A stretch of 64,000 nt of DNA from an uncultured Tenacibaculum sp. (GTDB taxonomy: Bacteria; Bacteroidota; Bacteroidia; Flavobacteriales; Flavobacteriaceae), in the NCBI RefSeq assembly GCF_947504135.1, contig NZ_CANNGG010000001.1, forward strand, positions 124,001 through 188,000. The letters are read 5' to 3'. Below the pieces are notes generated by a model. It had not been told where the DNA came from. It worked only from the letters and a program-made list of their open reading frames with translations, and did no database searches. A program made the position numbers and the translations under genes. Shown here one piece after another: positions 42,352-51,498 of this stretch. Numbering within the stretch: the first letter of the stretch is position 1; every line of letters starts with the position of its first letter.

Positions 42352-42837
42352 TTATTTACTTAATGCTTCAATTAATTCTGCTTTCTTTAAAGAAGTGTAT
42401 CCTGAAATACCTTTTTCTTTAGCTAAAGCTTTTAATTCTGCAACAGTCATTGAACTTAAATCTGTCGATTCTTCTTTAACCTCTGTTTTAGGAGTTTCTT
42501 TTTTAGCTGCTGCCTTTTTAACTCCTGATGCAGAAATTCCTTCGATTTGGATTTCAGTTAAATACTGTCTGTGTCCATTTTTCTTTTTGTAACCTTTTCT
42601 TCTTTTCTTTTTGAAAACGATTACCTTATCACCTTTTAAGTGACCTAAAATCTTTGCAGTTACTCCTGCACCTTCTATAGCTGGGGCGCCAATAGTTACG
42701 TTTCCTTTATCTTCAATAAGCATTACATTATCAAAAGTTACTTTTGATCCTTCTGCTTCTGGTAAACGGTGTACGTATACTTTTTGGTCTTTTGCTACTT
42801 TAAATTGCTGCCCTGCTATCTCTACGATTGCGTACAT
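42352..42837 (-). CDS. rplU: 50S ribosomal protein L21 with C-terminal extension
   Basis: A 161-residue L21. Residues about 1-103 are the normal protein (IVEIAGQQFKVAKDQKVYV, KKKRRKGYKKKNGHRQ). An Ala/Lys/Glu-rich linker and a small helical domain (about 125-161, LSSMTVAELKALAKEKGI) follow, which resembles HeH/Rho-N/SAP-type nucleic-acid-binding motifs. E. coli L21 has 103 residues. The extension is in-frame and shows no sign of fusion error. It is first in the rplU-rpmA operon. Confidence 0.95.
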   Translation of the reverse strand: MYAIVEIAGQQFKVAKDQKVYVHRLPEAEGSKVTFDNVMLIEDKGNVTIGAPAIEGAGVTAKILGHLKGDKVIVFKKKRRKGYKKKNGHRQYLTEIQIEGISASGVKKAAAKKETPKTEVKEESTDLSSMTVAELKALAKEKGISGYTSLKKAELIEALSK

Positions 42838-42892
42838 ACTATTTGTTTTGCGTTTATACTTTATTCACACTTTCTTAATAAAAATGCGGGTG

Positions 42893-42900
42893 CAAATATA
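42893..42900 (-). promoter_or_regulatory. -7 element TATATTTG for rplU-rpmA
   Basis: Exact consensus on the minus strand, giving a leader of about 50 nt before the rplU ATG. Confidence 0.55.
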
Positions 42901-43043
42901 CATTTTTTACTTCAAAAAAAAATGTATTACTCAGAAAATTACTCTTTTAAGATAAAAAAGTTTAATTTTTATTGTTTTGAATGTAACAATTACTATAACT
43001 TCACGTCCCATACACGAAAATATTAAAAATTAAACTTTAATCA

Positions 43044-44360
43044 ATGAGAAAAAGAGTTATCACTCTAGCTTCAGCTTTTATAGCATTTCATTTTACGTAT
43101 GCTCAAAAAGTTGATTTTGAAGAGTATGATTTAAGCAATGGAATGCATGTTATTTTACATCAAGATAATACAGCACCAGTAGTAACAACATCTGTTATGT
43201 ACCATGTAGGCGCGAAAGATGAGCAACCAAATAGGACAGGAATGGCTCATTTTTTTGAGCATTTATTATTTGAGGGTACAAAAAACATAAAAAAAGGAGA
43301 GTGGTTTAAAATAGTTTCTTCTAATGGAGGTACTAATAATGCTAACACTACCGATGATAGAACTTATTATTACGAGGTTTTTCCTTCTAATAATTTAGAA
43401 TTAGGCTTATGGATGGAGTCTGAACGTTTATTACATCCTATTATAAGTCAAGAAGGTGTAGATACACAAAATGAGGTTGTGAAAGAAGAGAAGCGCTTAC
43501 GTGTAGATAACCAACCTTACTCTCGTTTTTTAGAAAATGTTAAGAAAAACATGTTTAAAAAACATCCATATAAGGGAACTACTATAGGTAAAATGGAACA
43601 CTTAGATGCCGCTACCTTAGAAGAGTTTTTAGCATTTAACAAAAAATACTACGTTCCTAATAATGCTACTTTGGTAGTTGCTGGAGATTTTGAGGTTAAA
43701 GAAGCCAAACGACTTATAAAAGATTATTTTGAGCCTATACCTAGAGGTAAAGATATAGTAAGAAATTTTCCGAAAGAAGACCCTATTACAAAAGAGTTTT
43801 TTGCCAAAGCTTACGACCCTAACATTCAAATACCTGCAATTATGGCTGCTTATAGAACTCCTTCTATGAAAACCAGAGATGCTAGAGTGTTAGATATGAT
43901 TTCTACTTACTTAAGTGGTGGAAAAAGCTCTGTACTTTATAAAAAATTAGTTGATACTAAAAAAATGGCTTTACAGGCTGGTGCAATAAACCTAAGTCAA
44001 GAAGATTATGGGACCTATATTTTATTTGCACTTCCGCTAGGAAATAACTCTTTACAAAGTTTAGTAAAAGAAATTGATGAAGAGGTCGTAAAACTTCAAA
44101 CAAATTTAATTTCAGAAAAAGATTATCAAAAGCTACAAAATAAATTTGAAAACAACTTTGTGAATGCAAACTCAAGTGTAGAAGGTATTGCTAATTCATT
44201 AGCTCGCTACAATGTATTGTATGGTGATACTAATTTAATAAATACTGAAATTGATATTTACAGGTCAATTACACGTGAGGAAATTAGAGACGTAGCAAAA
44301 AAATACTTAAACACTAACCAACGTTTGGTAATGGAATATTTACCAGAATCAAAAAAATAA
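43044..44360 (+). CDS. M16 family zinc peptidase, catalytic subunit
   Basis: A 438-residue secreted peptidase. The signal peptide is about 1-20 (ending FTYAQ). The inverted zinc motif HxxEH appears as HFFEH (about residue 72), with the distal Glu about 76 residues further. Two M16 halves are present. The R/Y substrate-binding pair usual in the C-terminal half is not clear here. The next gene supplies it, so the two probably form a heterodimer like mitochondrial processing peptidase. The genes are 21 nt apart. Confidence 0.9.
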   Translation: MRKRVITLASAFIAFHFTYAQKVDFEEYDLSNGMHVILHQDNTAPVVTTSVMYHVGAKDEQPNRTGMAHFFEHLLFEGTKNIKKGEWFKIVSSNGGTNNANTTDDRTYYYEVFPSNNLELGLWMESERLLHPIISQEGVDTQNEVVKEEKRLRVDNQPYSRFLENVKKNMFKKHPYKGTTIGKMEHLDAATLEEFLAFNKKYYVPNNATLVVAGDFEVKEAKRLIKDYFEPIPRGKDIVRNFPKEDPITKEFFAKAYDPNIQIPAIMAAYRTPSMKTRDARVLDMISTYLSGGKSSVLYKKLVDTKKMALQAGAINLSQEDYGTYILFALPLGNNSLQSLVKEIDEEVVKLQTNLISEKDYQKLQNKFENNFVNANSSVEGIANSLARYNVLYGDTNLINTEIDIYRSITREEIRDVAKKYLNTNQRLVMEYLPESKK

Positions 44361-44381
44361 TTCAGTAATAAGACATTCAAT

Positions 44382-46436
44382 ATGAAAAAAATAATAATAG
44401 CAGCATTAGCAGTTGTAAGCATGTCTTTTGCTGTAAATGCTCAAATAGATAGAAGTGTACAACCAAAGCCAGGGCCAGCTCCTAAAATTAAGTTAGGGAA
44501 AGCCGAAAAATTCAAATTAAACAATGGTTTACAAGTAATTATGGTTGAAAACCATAAATTACCAAGGGTTTCTGCTTCATTAACAATTGATAACCCTATT
44601 TATTTAGAAGGTGATAAAACAGGTGTTTCTCAGGTTATGGGAGAAATGCTAGGTAACGGCACAACAAATATACCTAAAGATGAGTTTAATGAAAGGGTTG
44701 ATTACCTTGGAGCAAATGTTTCTTTTAGAAGTAATGGAGCCTCAGTAAGATCATTAACAAAGTACTTTGGAGAGGTTTTAGGCTTAATGGCTGACGGGGT
44801 TAAAAACCCTAAATTTACACAAGAGGAGTTTGATAAAGTAATTGAACGTACTTTAGAAGGAATTAAATCTAACGAAAAAAGTGTAGAAGCTGTTGCTAGA
44901 AGGGTTGAAGATGCTTTAGTATATGGTAAAAATCATCCGTATGGCGAGTTCATAACTAAAGAAAGTATTAAAAATATTACACTACAAGATGCAAAAAACA
45001 ATTATAACACCTACTACAAGCCAAATAACGCATACCTTGTAATAGTTGGAGATATTAACCCTAATGAGACTAAAAAATTAGTTAAGAATTTATTCAGCGA
45101 TTGGAAAAAAGGAACCATACCTACCACTAGCTACAATGTACCTACCAATGTTGAAACTACTGAAATTAATTTTATAAACATGCCAAATGCAGTACAATCT
45201 CAAGTAGCTGTAATTAACACAGTTGATTTAACATTAGGTGATAAAGATTATTACGCAGCTCTATTAGCAAATAATATTTTAGGAGGCGGTGGTACTGCTC
45301 GTTTATTCATGAACTTACGTGAAGATAAAGGCTATACATACGGGTCTTATTCGAATCTTTCACAAGATAAAAATAAAAATGCTGGTGTTTTTAAAGCAAG
45401 TGCAGCTGTAAGAAATATAGTTACAGATAGTGCTGTTGTAGAAATTCAAAAAGAAATTAATAAAATTCGTTATCAAAAAGTAACACCTGAAGAATTAAAA
45501 AATTCAAAAGCTGAATATATAGGTAGTTTTGTACGTAATGTTCAAAAACCATCTGTAGCAGCGAATTTTGCATTAAATATTGCTCGTTATAATTTGCCAA
45601 ACAATTTTTATGAAAAATATTTAGAAAATATCAACTCTGTTACTTTAGACGATGTACAAAACGCAGCAATTAAACATTTCAGAGGAGATAAAGCTCGTAT
45701 AATTATTACAGGTAAAGGAATTGATGTTTTAAAGAACTTAGAAAAAACATCAGAATATAAAATAAATTATTTTGATGCGTATGCTAACCCTACTAAAAAA
45801 CCTGAAATGAGCTTACCTATTCCTGAAGGAACTACAGCAAGTTCAGTTATTAACAATTACTTTAAGGCTATTGGAGGATTAGATAAAGTAGGAAACGTGA
45901 ATTCTTTAATGATTTCTTCTGAAGCAAAAGTTCAAGGAATGCAATTAAGTTTAGTCCAAAAAAGCGCTACTCCTAATAGATCTTCTGTAGTTGTTTCTAT
46001 GATGGGCAACGTAATGCAAAAAGTAATTTTTGACGGAACTAAAGGATATCAAGAAGTTCAAGGTCAGAAAAAAGAAATGACAGGTGAAGATTTAGAAGAA
46101 GTTAAAAACACTGCTGCTCCTTTTGCTGACAAAGCTTATAAAACAGGCACTTTGGACAGAATTGAGCCTATAGACGGAAACAATGCTTATGTGATTAAAC
46201 ATGGTAAAAAAGAAATCTTTTATGATGTAAAATCTGGGTTAAAGGTTAAAGAGGTTAAAACCGCTAAAGGACCACAAGGAGAAATGAAAGTACCTGTTGT
46301 TTTTTCAGATTACAAAGAAGTAAATGGAATTAAATTCCCTCATAAAATGATTCAAAAGAATGGACCAATGACTTTTGAGTTCATCACGAAAGAAATTAAA
46401 ATTAATGAAGGGGTTTCTGACGCTGATTTTAAATAA
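44382..46436 (+). CDS. M16 family peptidase, non-catalytic subunit with extra C-terminal domain
   Basis: A 684-residue secreted protein. The signal peptide is about 1-20 (ending VNAQ). In the first M16 half the HxxEH motif is lost: GVSQVMGEML stands in its place. The second half has RLFMNLREDKGYTYGSYS with the Arg/Tyr pair. After about residue 475 comes a roughly 200-residue domain (NNYFKAIGGLDKVGNV onward) resembling outer-membrane lipoprotein-sorting-like folds. It pairs with the upstream catalytic gene. The substrate is unknown. Confidence 0.88.
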   Translation: MKKIIIAALAVVSMSFAVNAQIDRSVQPKPGPAPKIKLGKAEKFKLNNGLQVIMVENHKLPRVSASLTIDNPIYLEGDKTGVSQVMGEMLGNGTTNIPKDEFNERVDYLGANVSFRSNGASVRSLTKYFGEVLGLMADGVKNPKFTQEEFDKVIERTLEGIKSNEKSVEAVARRVEDALVYGKNHPYGEFITKESIKNITLQDAKNNYNTYYKPNNAYLVIVGDINPNETKKLVKNLFSDWKKGTIPTTSYNVPTNVETTEINFINMPNAVQSQVAVINTVDLTLGDKDYYAALLANNILGGGGTARLFMNLREDKGYTYGSYSNLSQDKNKNAGVFKASAAVRNIVTDSAVVEIQKEINKIRYQKVTPEELKNSKAEYIGSFVRNVQKPSVAANFALNIARYNLPNNFYEKYLENINSVTLDDVQNAAIKHFRGDKARIIITGKGIDVLKNLEKTSEYKINYFDAYANPTKKPEMSLPIPEGTTASSVINNYFKAIGGLDKVGNVNSLMISSEAKVQGMQLSLVQKSATPNRSSVVVSMMGNVMQKVIFDGTKGYQEVQGQKKEMTGEDLEEVKNTAAPFADKAYKTGTLDRIEPIDGNNAYVIKHGKKEIFYDVKSGLKVKEVKTAKGPQGEMKVPVVFSDYKEVNGIKFPHKMIQKNGPMTFEFITKEIKINEGVSDADFK

Positions 46437-46461
46437 TAGTTAGACTTAAATCTATAAAAAC

Positions 46462-46500
46462 TAAAAAAAGAGCCAAAATATAATATTTTGGCTCTTTTTA
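46462..46500. terminator. Bidirectional terminator
   Basis: A long A/T-flanked hairpin AGAGCCAAAATAT/ATATTTTGGCTCT (about 46470-46495) with A-run before and T5 after. It serves the M16 operon on plus and the transporter gene on minus. Confidence 0.8.
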
Positions 46501-46518
46501 TTTAAGTCATTTTTAAAA

Positions 46519-47391
46519 TTATCTTGCTTTATTTACCAACCAAACTCCAAGCAGAATAATTCCTCCCGCTAACAACTGAATTAAACTTAATTTTTCTCCA
46601 TCAATAATTCCCCACATTACAGCAACTGCTGGAATTAAATATGTTACAGAAGCTGCAAAAACAGGAGATGATAAATGCACCATTTTATTAAATAACACTT
46701 TTGCTACTCCTGTACCTACAACAGCTAATATTGCTACATAACCCAATGCAGAAGTTGTTTCTGCTGTTATTGCAAAAGTTGAAAAAAAGCCAGAAAACGC
46801 TAAAACGATAAATGCTGGAACAGTAAGCACTACAAAATGTCCAACTGTTATTGCTAAAGCATCCAAATCAAATAAGTATTTTTTTATTGTATTAACGTTA
46901 AAAGCATAACCTATTGACGCAACTACTACTAATAATGCATACCAGTAATTTTGGTTAGGATTTAACTCTGCTCCTTTTAAAATTAAAATTAAAGTACCTA
47001 TTAAACCTATTAAAATTCCAACTAATTGTTTCTTTTTAAAAGAAAACCCAAAAACTAATGCTCCAAAAACAAAAGTGTTAAAAGGGGTAAGCGAATTTAA
47101 AATAGCAGCTATTGAGCTATCTATTCCCTGTATTGCAAATGCGAATAGAAATACAGGAAAAAAAGTTCCTAAACCAGCCGTAATTATCACATACTTCCAG
47201 TGTTTTTTTTGAATTCTTTTTAAACTCTTAAACCCAACTAACAATAAAAAAAATGCTGTAATTAACATTCGTAAAGCACCTACCTGAATTGGAGTTAATC
47301 CTATCAAGGCCTTTTTCATCAAAATAAAAGAGCTTCCCCAAACTAGCGAAAGCACAATTAAAAACAACCATTTTTGCTGTTGCTTATTCAT
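46519..47391 (-). CDS. EamA/DMT-superfamily transporter
   Basis: A 290-residue inner-membrane protein with ten hydrophobic segments in two EamA repeats (about 5-135 and 150-285). The first repeat begins WLFLIVLSLVWGSSFILMKKAL, the typical opening. Family members export amino acids or other metabolites; the substrate is unknown. The start is the ATG at 47391 (MNKQQQ). The longer frame would overlap a promoter-like CTTTTG site near 47410. Confidence 0.85.
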   Translation of the reverse strand: MNKQQQKWLFLIVLSLVWGSSFILMKKALIGLTPIQVGALRMLITAFFLLLVGFKSLKRIQKKHWKYVIITAGLGTFFPVFLFAFAIQGIDSSIAAILNSLTPFNTFVFGALVFGFSFKKKQLVGILIGLIGTLILILKGAELNPNQNYWYALLVVVASIGYAFNVNTIKKYLFDLDALAITVGHFVVLTVPAFIVLAFSGFFSTFAITAETTSALGYVAILAVVGTGVAKVLFNKMVHLSSPVFAASVTYLIPAVAVMWGIIDGEKLSLIQLLAGGIILLGVWLVNKAR

Positions 47392-47450
47392 TATCAAGTA
47401 TTTTAAACACAAAAGTCGTCTATTTATATTTTTAATTTTGATTTTATTGA

Positions 47451-47458
47451 TAAATTTG
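47451..47458 (+). promoter_or_regulatory. -7 element TAAATTTG
   Basis: Exact consensus 22 nt before the ATG of the heavy-metal-domain lipoprotein. Confidence 0.5.
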
Positions 47459-47480
47459 CAGAATAATTCAATAGATAAAA

Positions 47481-48020
47481 ATGATGAAATTTTTAAAAAT
47501 ATTTTTTGTTACTGCTTTTGTAAGTTTAACAATGATTGCTTGTAAAAGTGAAGCTAAAAAAGAAGAAGCTCAAGAACAAAAAACTGAAACAGTAGCAGAA
47601 GCTAATCCACAAGAACTTTCATTAAACATTTCAGGAATGACTTGTGAAATAGGATGCGCTAGAAAAATAGCTTCTGATTTAAATAAAAAGGATGGAGTTT
47701 TAGAAGCTAACGTTGTATTTAACGATAGTATTGCAACTATAAAATACGATGCTAACAAAACTAACAAAGCTGAATTAATTGCCTTTGTTGAAGGAATTGG
47801 TAGCGGTGATATGTACAAAGCTGCTGAAACTACTAAAAAAGCAGATGAGAAAGCTTGTAAGGCTGATTGCACTATGGCATGTTGCGCAAAAAAAGATGCT
47901 GATAAAAAAGCTTGTGGTGACGATTGTAAAAAAGAGTGCTGTACAAAAACAGAAACTGAAAAAACTGCTTGTGCTACAAATTGTGAGAAGGCATGTTGTA
48001 CCGAAACAAAAAAAGCATAA
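47481..48020 (+). CDS. Heavy-metal-associated domain lipoprotein with Cys-rich tail
   Basis: A 179-residue lipoprotein. The signal peptide ends in MIAC (Cys about 21). A Glu/Lys/Ala linker leads to a heavy-metal-associated domain (about 45-112) whose metal motif is MTCEIGC, with C-x3-C spacing rather than C-x2-C. The tail (about 123-179) has three repeats of C-x3-C-x3-CC separated by Lys-rich spacers, twelve cysteines in all, which resembles a metallothionein. Metal sequestration in the periplasm or at the outer membrane is inferred. A heme A synthase gene follows after a terminator. Either of two adjacent ATGs may start it. Confidence 0.82.
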   Translation: MMKFLKIFFVTAFVSLTMIACKSEAKKEEAQEQKTETVAEANPQELSLNISGMTCEIGCARKIASDLNKKDGVLEANVVFNDSIATIKYDANKTNKAELIAFVEGIGSGDMYKAAETTKKADEKACKADCTMACCAKKDADKKACGDDCKKECCTKTETEKTACATNCEKACCTETKKA

Positions 48021-48043
48021 TTTGCTTATTTTAAACAATATTG

Positions 48044-48070
48044 AAAGCTCCTAATTTAGGAGCTTTTTTT
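48044..48070 (+). terminator. Rho-independent terminator
   Basis: AAAGCTCCTAA/TTTAGGAGCTTT hairpin (48044-48066) with T7, ending the heavy-metal-domain gene. Confidence 0.85.
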
Positions 48071-48082
48071 ATGGCTTTTAAG

Positions 48083-48090
48083 TATCTTTG
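48083..48090 (+). promoter_or_regulatory. -7 element TATCTTTG for ctaA
   Basis: Exact consensus 17 nt before the ATG at 48108. Confidence 0.5.
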
Positions 48091-48107
48091 CTAAAACTTT
48101 TTATCAG

Positions 48108-49133
48108 ATGAAGAAACATTTTCCTCTCATTGTAAAAATCTCGTTAATTGCGGTATATATTATTTTTTTAGCTGGCTCTGTTGTTCGTATGACAGGTTCT
48201 GGAATGGGCTGTCCTGATTGGCCAAAGTGTTTCGGATATTACATTCCGCCAACTTCTGAAGAAGAAATTACTTGGCAACCTAATTACGAGTACAAAAAAG
48301 GAATGATTATCGTAAAAGATGAAGCGTTATTTGTTGCGGGTCATAACATTAAAACCACGGAGGAATTTAATGCTAACAACTGGGAAAAGTACACCAAACA
48401 CGATTACGCTAAGTTTAACAAATTCCATACTTGGACGGAGTACATCAACCGATTAAGCTCTGCTTTGGCTGGAATTCCGTTTCTATTTTTAATTTTTGTT
48501 TCTGTTAAATTTTGGAAGGAAAAAAAGCTAATCACACTTTTATCATTCGGAGCTTTCTTTTTAATGCTCTTTGAAGCGTGGCTTGGAAAAACGGTGGTAG
48601 ACTCAAACCTAAAACCTACAATTATCACCATTCACATGGTTGGTGGTTTGGTAATTATAGCCCTGTTATTATGGCTACTTTACATCGTTTCTGATCGTAA
48701 AAAAGCATCTTACAAATACAATTCATTATTTAGCAAGCTAGTTATTATTTCAGCTGTATTTTCTTTAATTCAAATTGCTTTAGGAACACAAGTACGCCAA
48801 TTTATTGACGAACAAGTAAAATTACACGGATTTGAAAACAAGCACTACAGCTTAATGGATCCTAACCTTAAATTTTACATTCATCGCTCGTTTACCATAG
48901 CAATTGTATTGGTAAATTTGGGATTATTTTACTTAAATCAAGTAAAGAATTTAGGATATAAACTGGTAAACTGGGTAGTCTTTTTAATCTTTTTAGAAAC
49001 GATTACAGGTATTTTAATGTACTATGCAGAATTCCCATTAGGAACACAAGCTGTACACTTATTATCAGGTGCTATTTTATTCGGATTACAATTTTATTTG
49101 TGGTTACAGAGTAGGAAAGTAACGATTCAATAG
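48108..49133 (+). CDS. ctaA: Heme A synthase (COX15/CtaA)
   Basis: A 341-residue inner-membrane enzyme oxidising the C8 methyl of heme O to make heme A for aa3-type oxidases. Eight hydrophobic segments are visible. The N-terminal GSVVRMTGSGMGCPDWPKCFG has the Cys pair of the extracytoplasmic loop. Haem-ligand His lie in FHTWTEYINRLSS, ITIHMVGG, FYIHRSFT and AVHLLSG. It is monocistronic. It ends 1 nt before the end of convergent gldD. Confidence 0.92.
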   Translation: MKKHFPLIVKISLIAVYIIFLAGSVVRMTGSGMGCPDWPKCFGYYIPPTSEEEITWQPNYEYKKGMIIVKDEALFVAGHNIKTTEEFNANNWEKYTKHDYAKFNKFHTWTEYINRLSSALAGIPFLFLIFVSVKFWKEKKLITLLSFGAFFLMLFEAWLGKTVVDSNLKPTIITIHMVGGLVIIALLLWLLYIVSDRKKASYKYNSLFSKLVIISAVFSLIQIALGTQVRQFIDEQVKLHGFENKHYSLMDPNLKFYIHRSFTIAIVLVNLGLFYLNQVKNLGYKLVNWVVFLIFLETITGILMYYAEFPLGTQAVHLLSGAILFGLQFYLWLQSRKVTIQ

Positions 49134-49134
49134 C

Positions 49135-49689
49135 TTAATCTTTCCATTCAAGCGTTTCCATCATATGAATCATATCTTTTTTGATGTATTCAACTGCTGG
49201 TAAAATAGAATCATAATTTGGTTTAGTATAAAAGAATAAAGACCCTTTTAAAAAGTGTTTAGAGCTATCTGTTGCATGAAACTGCACTTGTGATGCAGCA
49301 TTCCCTAAAATTTGATATAAACTCCCATAAACTTTCGTATTTGGGTTTACATATTCTACAGGTGCGGTAATTTGATCTGCTTTTATAGCATGTTCAAACA
49401 CTAATTTTTCCGACTCCATTAACAACTCTCTTAAATTTCCTTCAATTGGACGATACGTAATATCAACCGAAGCTTTTAAGGTCGGATACTCAACCTTCAT
49501 CCAGTTTTTTGGTAAGTTTTTAGATTGAGTTATTTGAGTTGTTTCAAAAGAATATGGCTTTTGAAGTGGCATTTTGCTGTACCTTTTACTAGGATACTCT
49601 AAACTTAAATATGCTTTAGGTTTAGGTAAGGTTTCTTCACTACAACTTATCAAAAATATTGCTGATGCCAGCAAAAAGAATTTACGCAT
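49135..49689 (-). CDS. gldD: Gliding motility lipoprotein GldD
   Basis: A 184-residue lipoprotein. The signal peptide ends in LISC (Cys about 16). The mature protein (PKPKAYLSLEYPSKRY, ITYRPIEGNLRELL, ETLEWKD end) matches GldD, which is required for gliding in Flavobacterium johnsoniae and linked to the type IX secretion/gliding apparatus. Its ATG lies 8 nt inside the end of gldE, so translation is coupled. The order ssb-gldE-gldD is usual for the family. Confidence 0.92.
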   Translation of the reverse strand: MRKFFLLASAIFLISCSEETLPKPKAYLSLEYPSKRYSKMPLQKPYSFETTQITQSKNLPKNWMKVEYPTLKASVDITYRPIEGNLRELLMESEKLVFEHAIKADQITAPVEYVNPNTKVYGSLYQILGNAASQVQFHATDSSKHFLKGSLFFYTKPNYDSILPAVEYIKKDMIHMMETLEWKD

Positions 49690-51010
49690 TTCGGGTAACT
49701 TTTACTTGTTTTATACGTTTTTTAGCCAACGCTTCAATAGTAAACGTATAATTACTGAAGTTTATTTTTTCGCCTTTTTTAGGAAACTTTCCTGAGACTT
49801 CTAAAATAAAACCTGCTAAGGTTTCACTTTCTCCTTTGGCCTCTTCAAATTTCTCTTCATCTTCATCATCTAAGACACGGCAAAAATCTTTGATGGTTAT
49901 TTTTCCTTCAAAAATATAATTATTTTCATCAAGTTTCGAATAGATCAAGTCTTCATCATCAAATTCGTCATTAATATCACCTACAATTTCTTCGATAACA
50001 TCTTCTAAGGTTACGATCCCACTTGTTCCTCCGTATTCATCAACCACAATGGCTAGGTGTTTTTTCTTTTCTTGAAACTCAATTAATAAATCATCTAACT
50101 TTTTGTTTTCAGGCACAAAGAACGCTTCTCTTAATAGGTTTTGCCATTTAAACGTCTTCTTATTCAAATGTTCCAATAAATCTTTTGCATACAAGACCCC
50201 AACAATGGTATCCATATTTTCACGATATACAGGATTTCTTGAATAACCGTTCTTTAAAATCATTTGTAGTACCTCTCCATAACTTGCATCTTCTGAAATG
50301 GCACAAACATCAGTTCGAGGTTTCATAATTTGCACTGTTTCGGTATTTCCAAAACTTACAATCCCTTCTAAAATTTTTTGTTCTTCTTTGGTTGTAGCAT
50401 CATCTGAAGTTAGCTCTAACGCTTGTGATAAACGCTCAACTGAAAGGTTGTTGTTTTTGTTTCCTAATCTATTTTCTATAACGCTAGTTAACTTGATAAG
50501 CGGAGAACTTAACGGAGTTAATAGAGTGTTTAAAACCTGAATTGGCTTTGCCATCATTTCAGCAAACTGCAATGATTTTCTGCTTGCATATACTTTTGGT
50601 AATACTTCTCCAAACAATAGAATTAAAAAAGTAATCAGTACAATTTCAATCAAAAAAAGTACAGAAACATTGAAAAAATAAAAATCCAGCTCATAATCTA
50701 ACCCCGTAAACAATACCTTGCCAATATTTGCAAATAACAGTACAATAAGAATATTAATGAAATTATTGGTAATTAAAATTGTACCTAATAATTTTTTGGG
50801 ATCATCTAATAGTTTTACTACTGTATTTTCTTCTTTCGAATTTGATGACAGCTCATCTAACTCAGTTTGAGAGATTGAAAAAAATGCTACTTCAGTTCCT
50901 GAAACCAATGCAGAACAAATCAATAAAAGTAGTAAAAGCAAAAGGTTAACGGTCGTTAACCAATCAAAACTTGATAATAATAAAAATAAAGGTTCGGGTT
51001 CTGGATCCAA
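49682..51010 (-). CDS. gldE: Gliding motility-associated protein GldE
   Basis: A 442-residue membrane protein of the CorC/HlyC-like type. An N-terminal membrane domain (DUF21, about 15-190, with VSGTEVAFFSIS) is followed by two CBS domains (about 210-340, MKPRTDVCAIS and VVDEYGGTSGIVTLEDVIEEIVGDI) and a CorC_HlyC domain at the C-terminus. GldE works with GldD in gliding. DUF21/CBS proteins elsewhere move divalent metals. It begins 19 nt after ssb on the same strand. Confidence 0.9.
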   Translation of the reverse strand: MDPEPEPLFLLLSSFDWLTTVNLLLLLLLLICSALVSGTEVAFFSISQTELDELSSNSKEENTVVKLLDDPKKLLGTILITNNFINILIVLLFANIGKVLFTGLDYELDFYFFNVSVLFLIEIVLITFLILLFGEVLPKVYASRKSLQFAEMMAKPIQVLNTLLTPLSSPLIKLTSVIENRLGNKNNNLSVERLSQALELTSDDATTKEEQKILEGIVSFGNTETVQIMKPRTDVCAISEDASYGEVLQMILKNGYSRNPVYRENMDTIVGVLYAKDLLEHLNKKTFKWQNLLREAFFVPENKKLDDLLIEFQEKKKHLAIVVDEYGGTSGIVTLEDVIEEIVGDINDEFDDEDLIYSKLDENNYIFEGKITIKDFCRVLDDEDEEKFEEAKGESETLAGFILEVSGKFPKKGEKINFSNYTFTIEALAKKRIKQVKVTRNA

Positions 51011-51029
51011 TTTTTAAAATTTAATTATA

Positions 51030-51461
51030 CTAAAATGGTAAATCGTCATCTTCTTCAGGACCTACACTTGGCGGTGTAGGTTTTCCTTGCATTGGTTGTG
51101 CACTGGGTTGTGGATTATTTGAGTCTTTTTTAGTCGATAAAAAAGTCATGTCTTGCACATGAATTTCAGTAGCATAACGTTTTTGCCCATCTACTTCATA
51201 CTGACGTGTTTTTATACGACCTTCGCAATACACACGATCTCCTTTGGTTAAATATTTCTCACAGATTTCAGCCAGTTTATTACGCACTACAATATTATGC
51301 CATTCAACATTGGTTACCTTTTCTCCGGTTTGACGATTGGTATAGGTTTCATTAGTAGCTAATGGAAAACGACCTATTGAGTTTCCTCCTTCAAAATAGT
51401 GCATTTTAACCTCATCTCCTAAATGTCCTATCAAAATAACCTTGTTTATTGTTCCTGCCAT
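51030..51461 (-). CDS. ssb: Single-stranded DNA-binding protein
   Basis: A 143-residue OB-fold protein binding ssDNA in replication and repair. NKVILIGHLGDEV opens the fold and EWHNIVVRNKLAEICEKYL and YCEGRIKTRQYE follow. The C-terminal acidic tip EEDDDLPF, which docks repair partners, is intact. It lies between mutY and gldE on the same strand and has its own consensus promoter. Confidence 0.95.
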   Translation of the reverse strand: MAGTINKVILIGHLGDEVKMHYFEGGNSIGRFPLATNETYTNRQTGEKVTNVEWHNIVVRNKLAEICEKYLTKGDRVYCEGRIKTRQYEVDGQKRYATEIHVQDMTFLSTKKDSNNPQPSAQPMQGKPTPPSVGPEEDDDLPF

Positions 51462-51484
51462 AGCATTATAGTTTAGTATAAAAT

Positions 51485-51492
51485 CAAATATA
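51485..51492 (-). promoter_or_regulatory. -7 element TATATTTG for ssb
   Basis: Exact consensus on the minus strand, 23 nt before the ssb ATG and just after the mutY stop. Confidence 0.5.
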
Positions 51493-51498
51493 CAAAAA

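Noticed and set aside
47775..48054. Frames in other phases across the Cys-rich lipoprotein
   Set aside because: They only reflect the repetitive codons of the Lys/Cys-rich tail.
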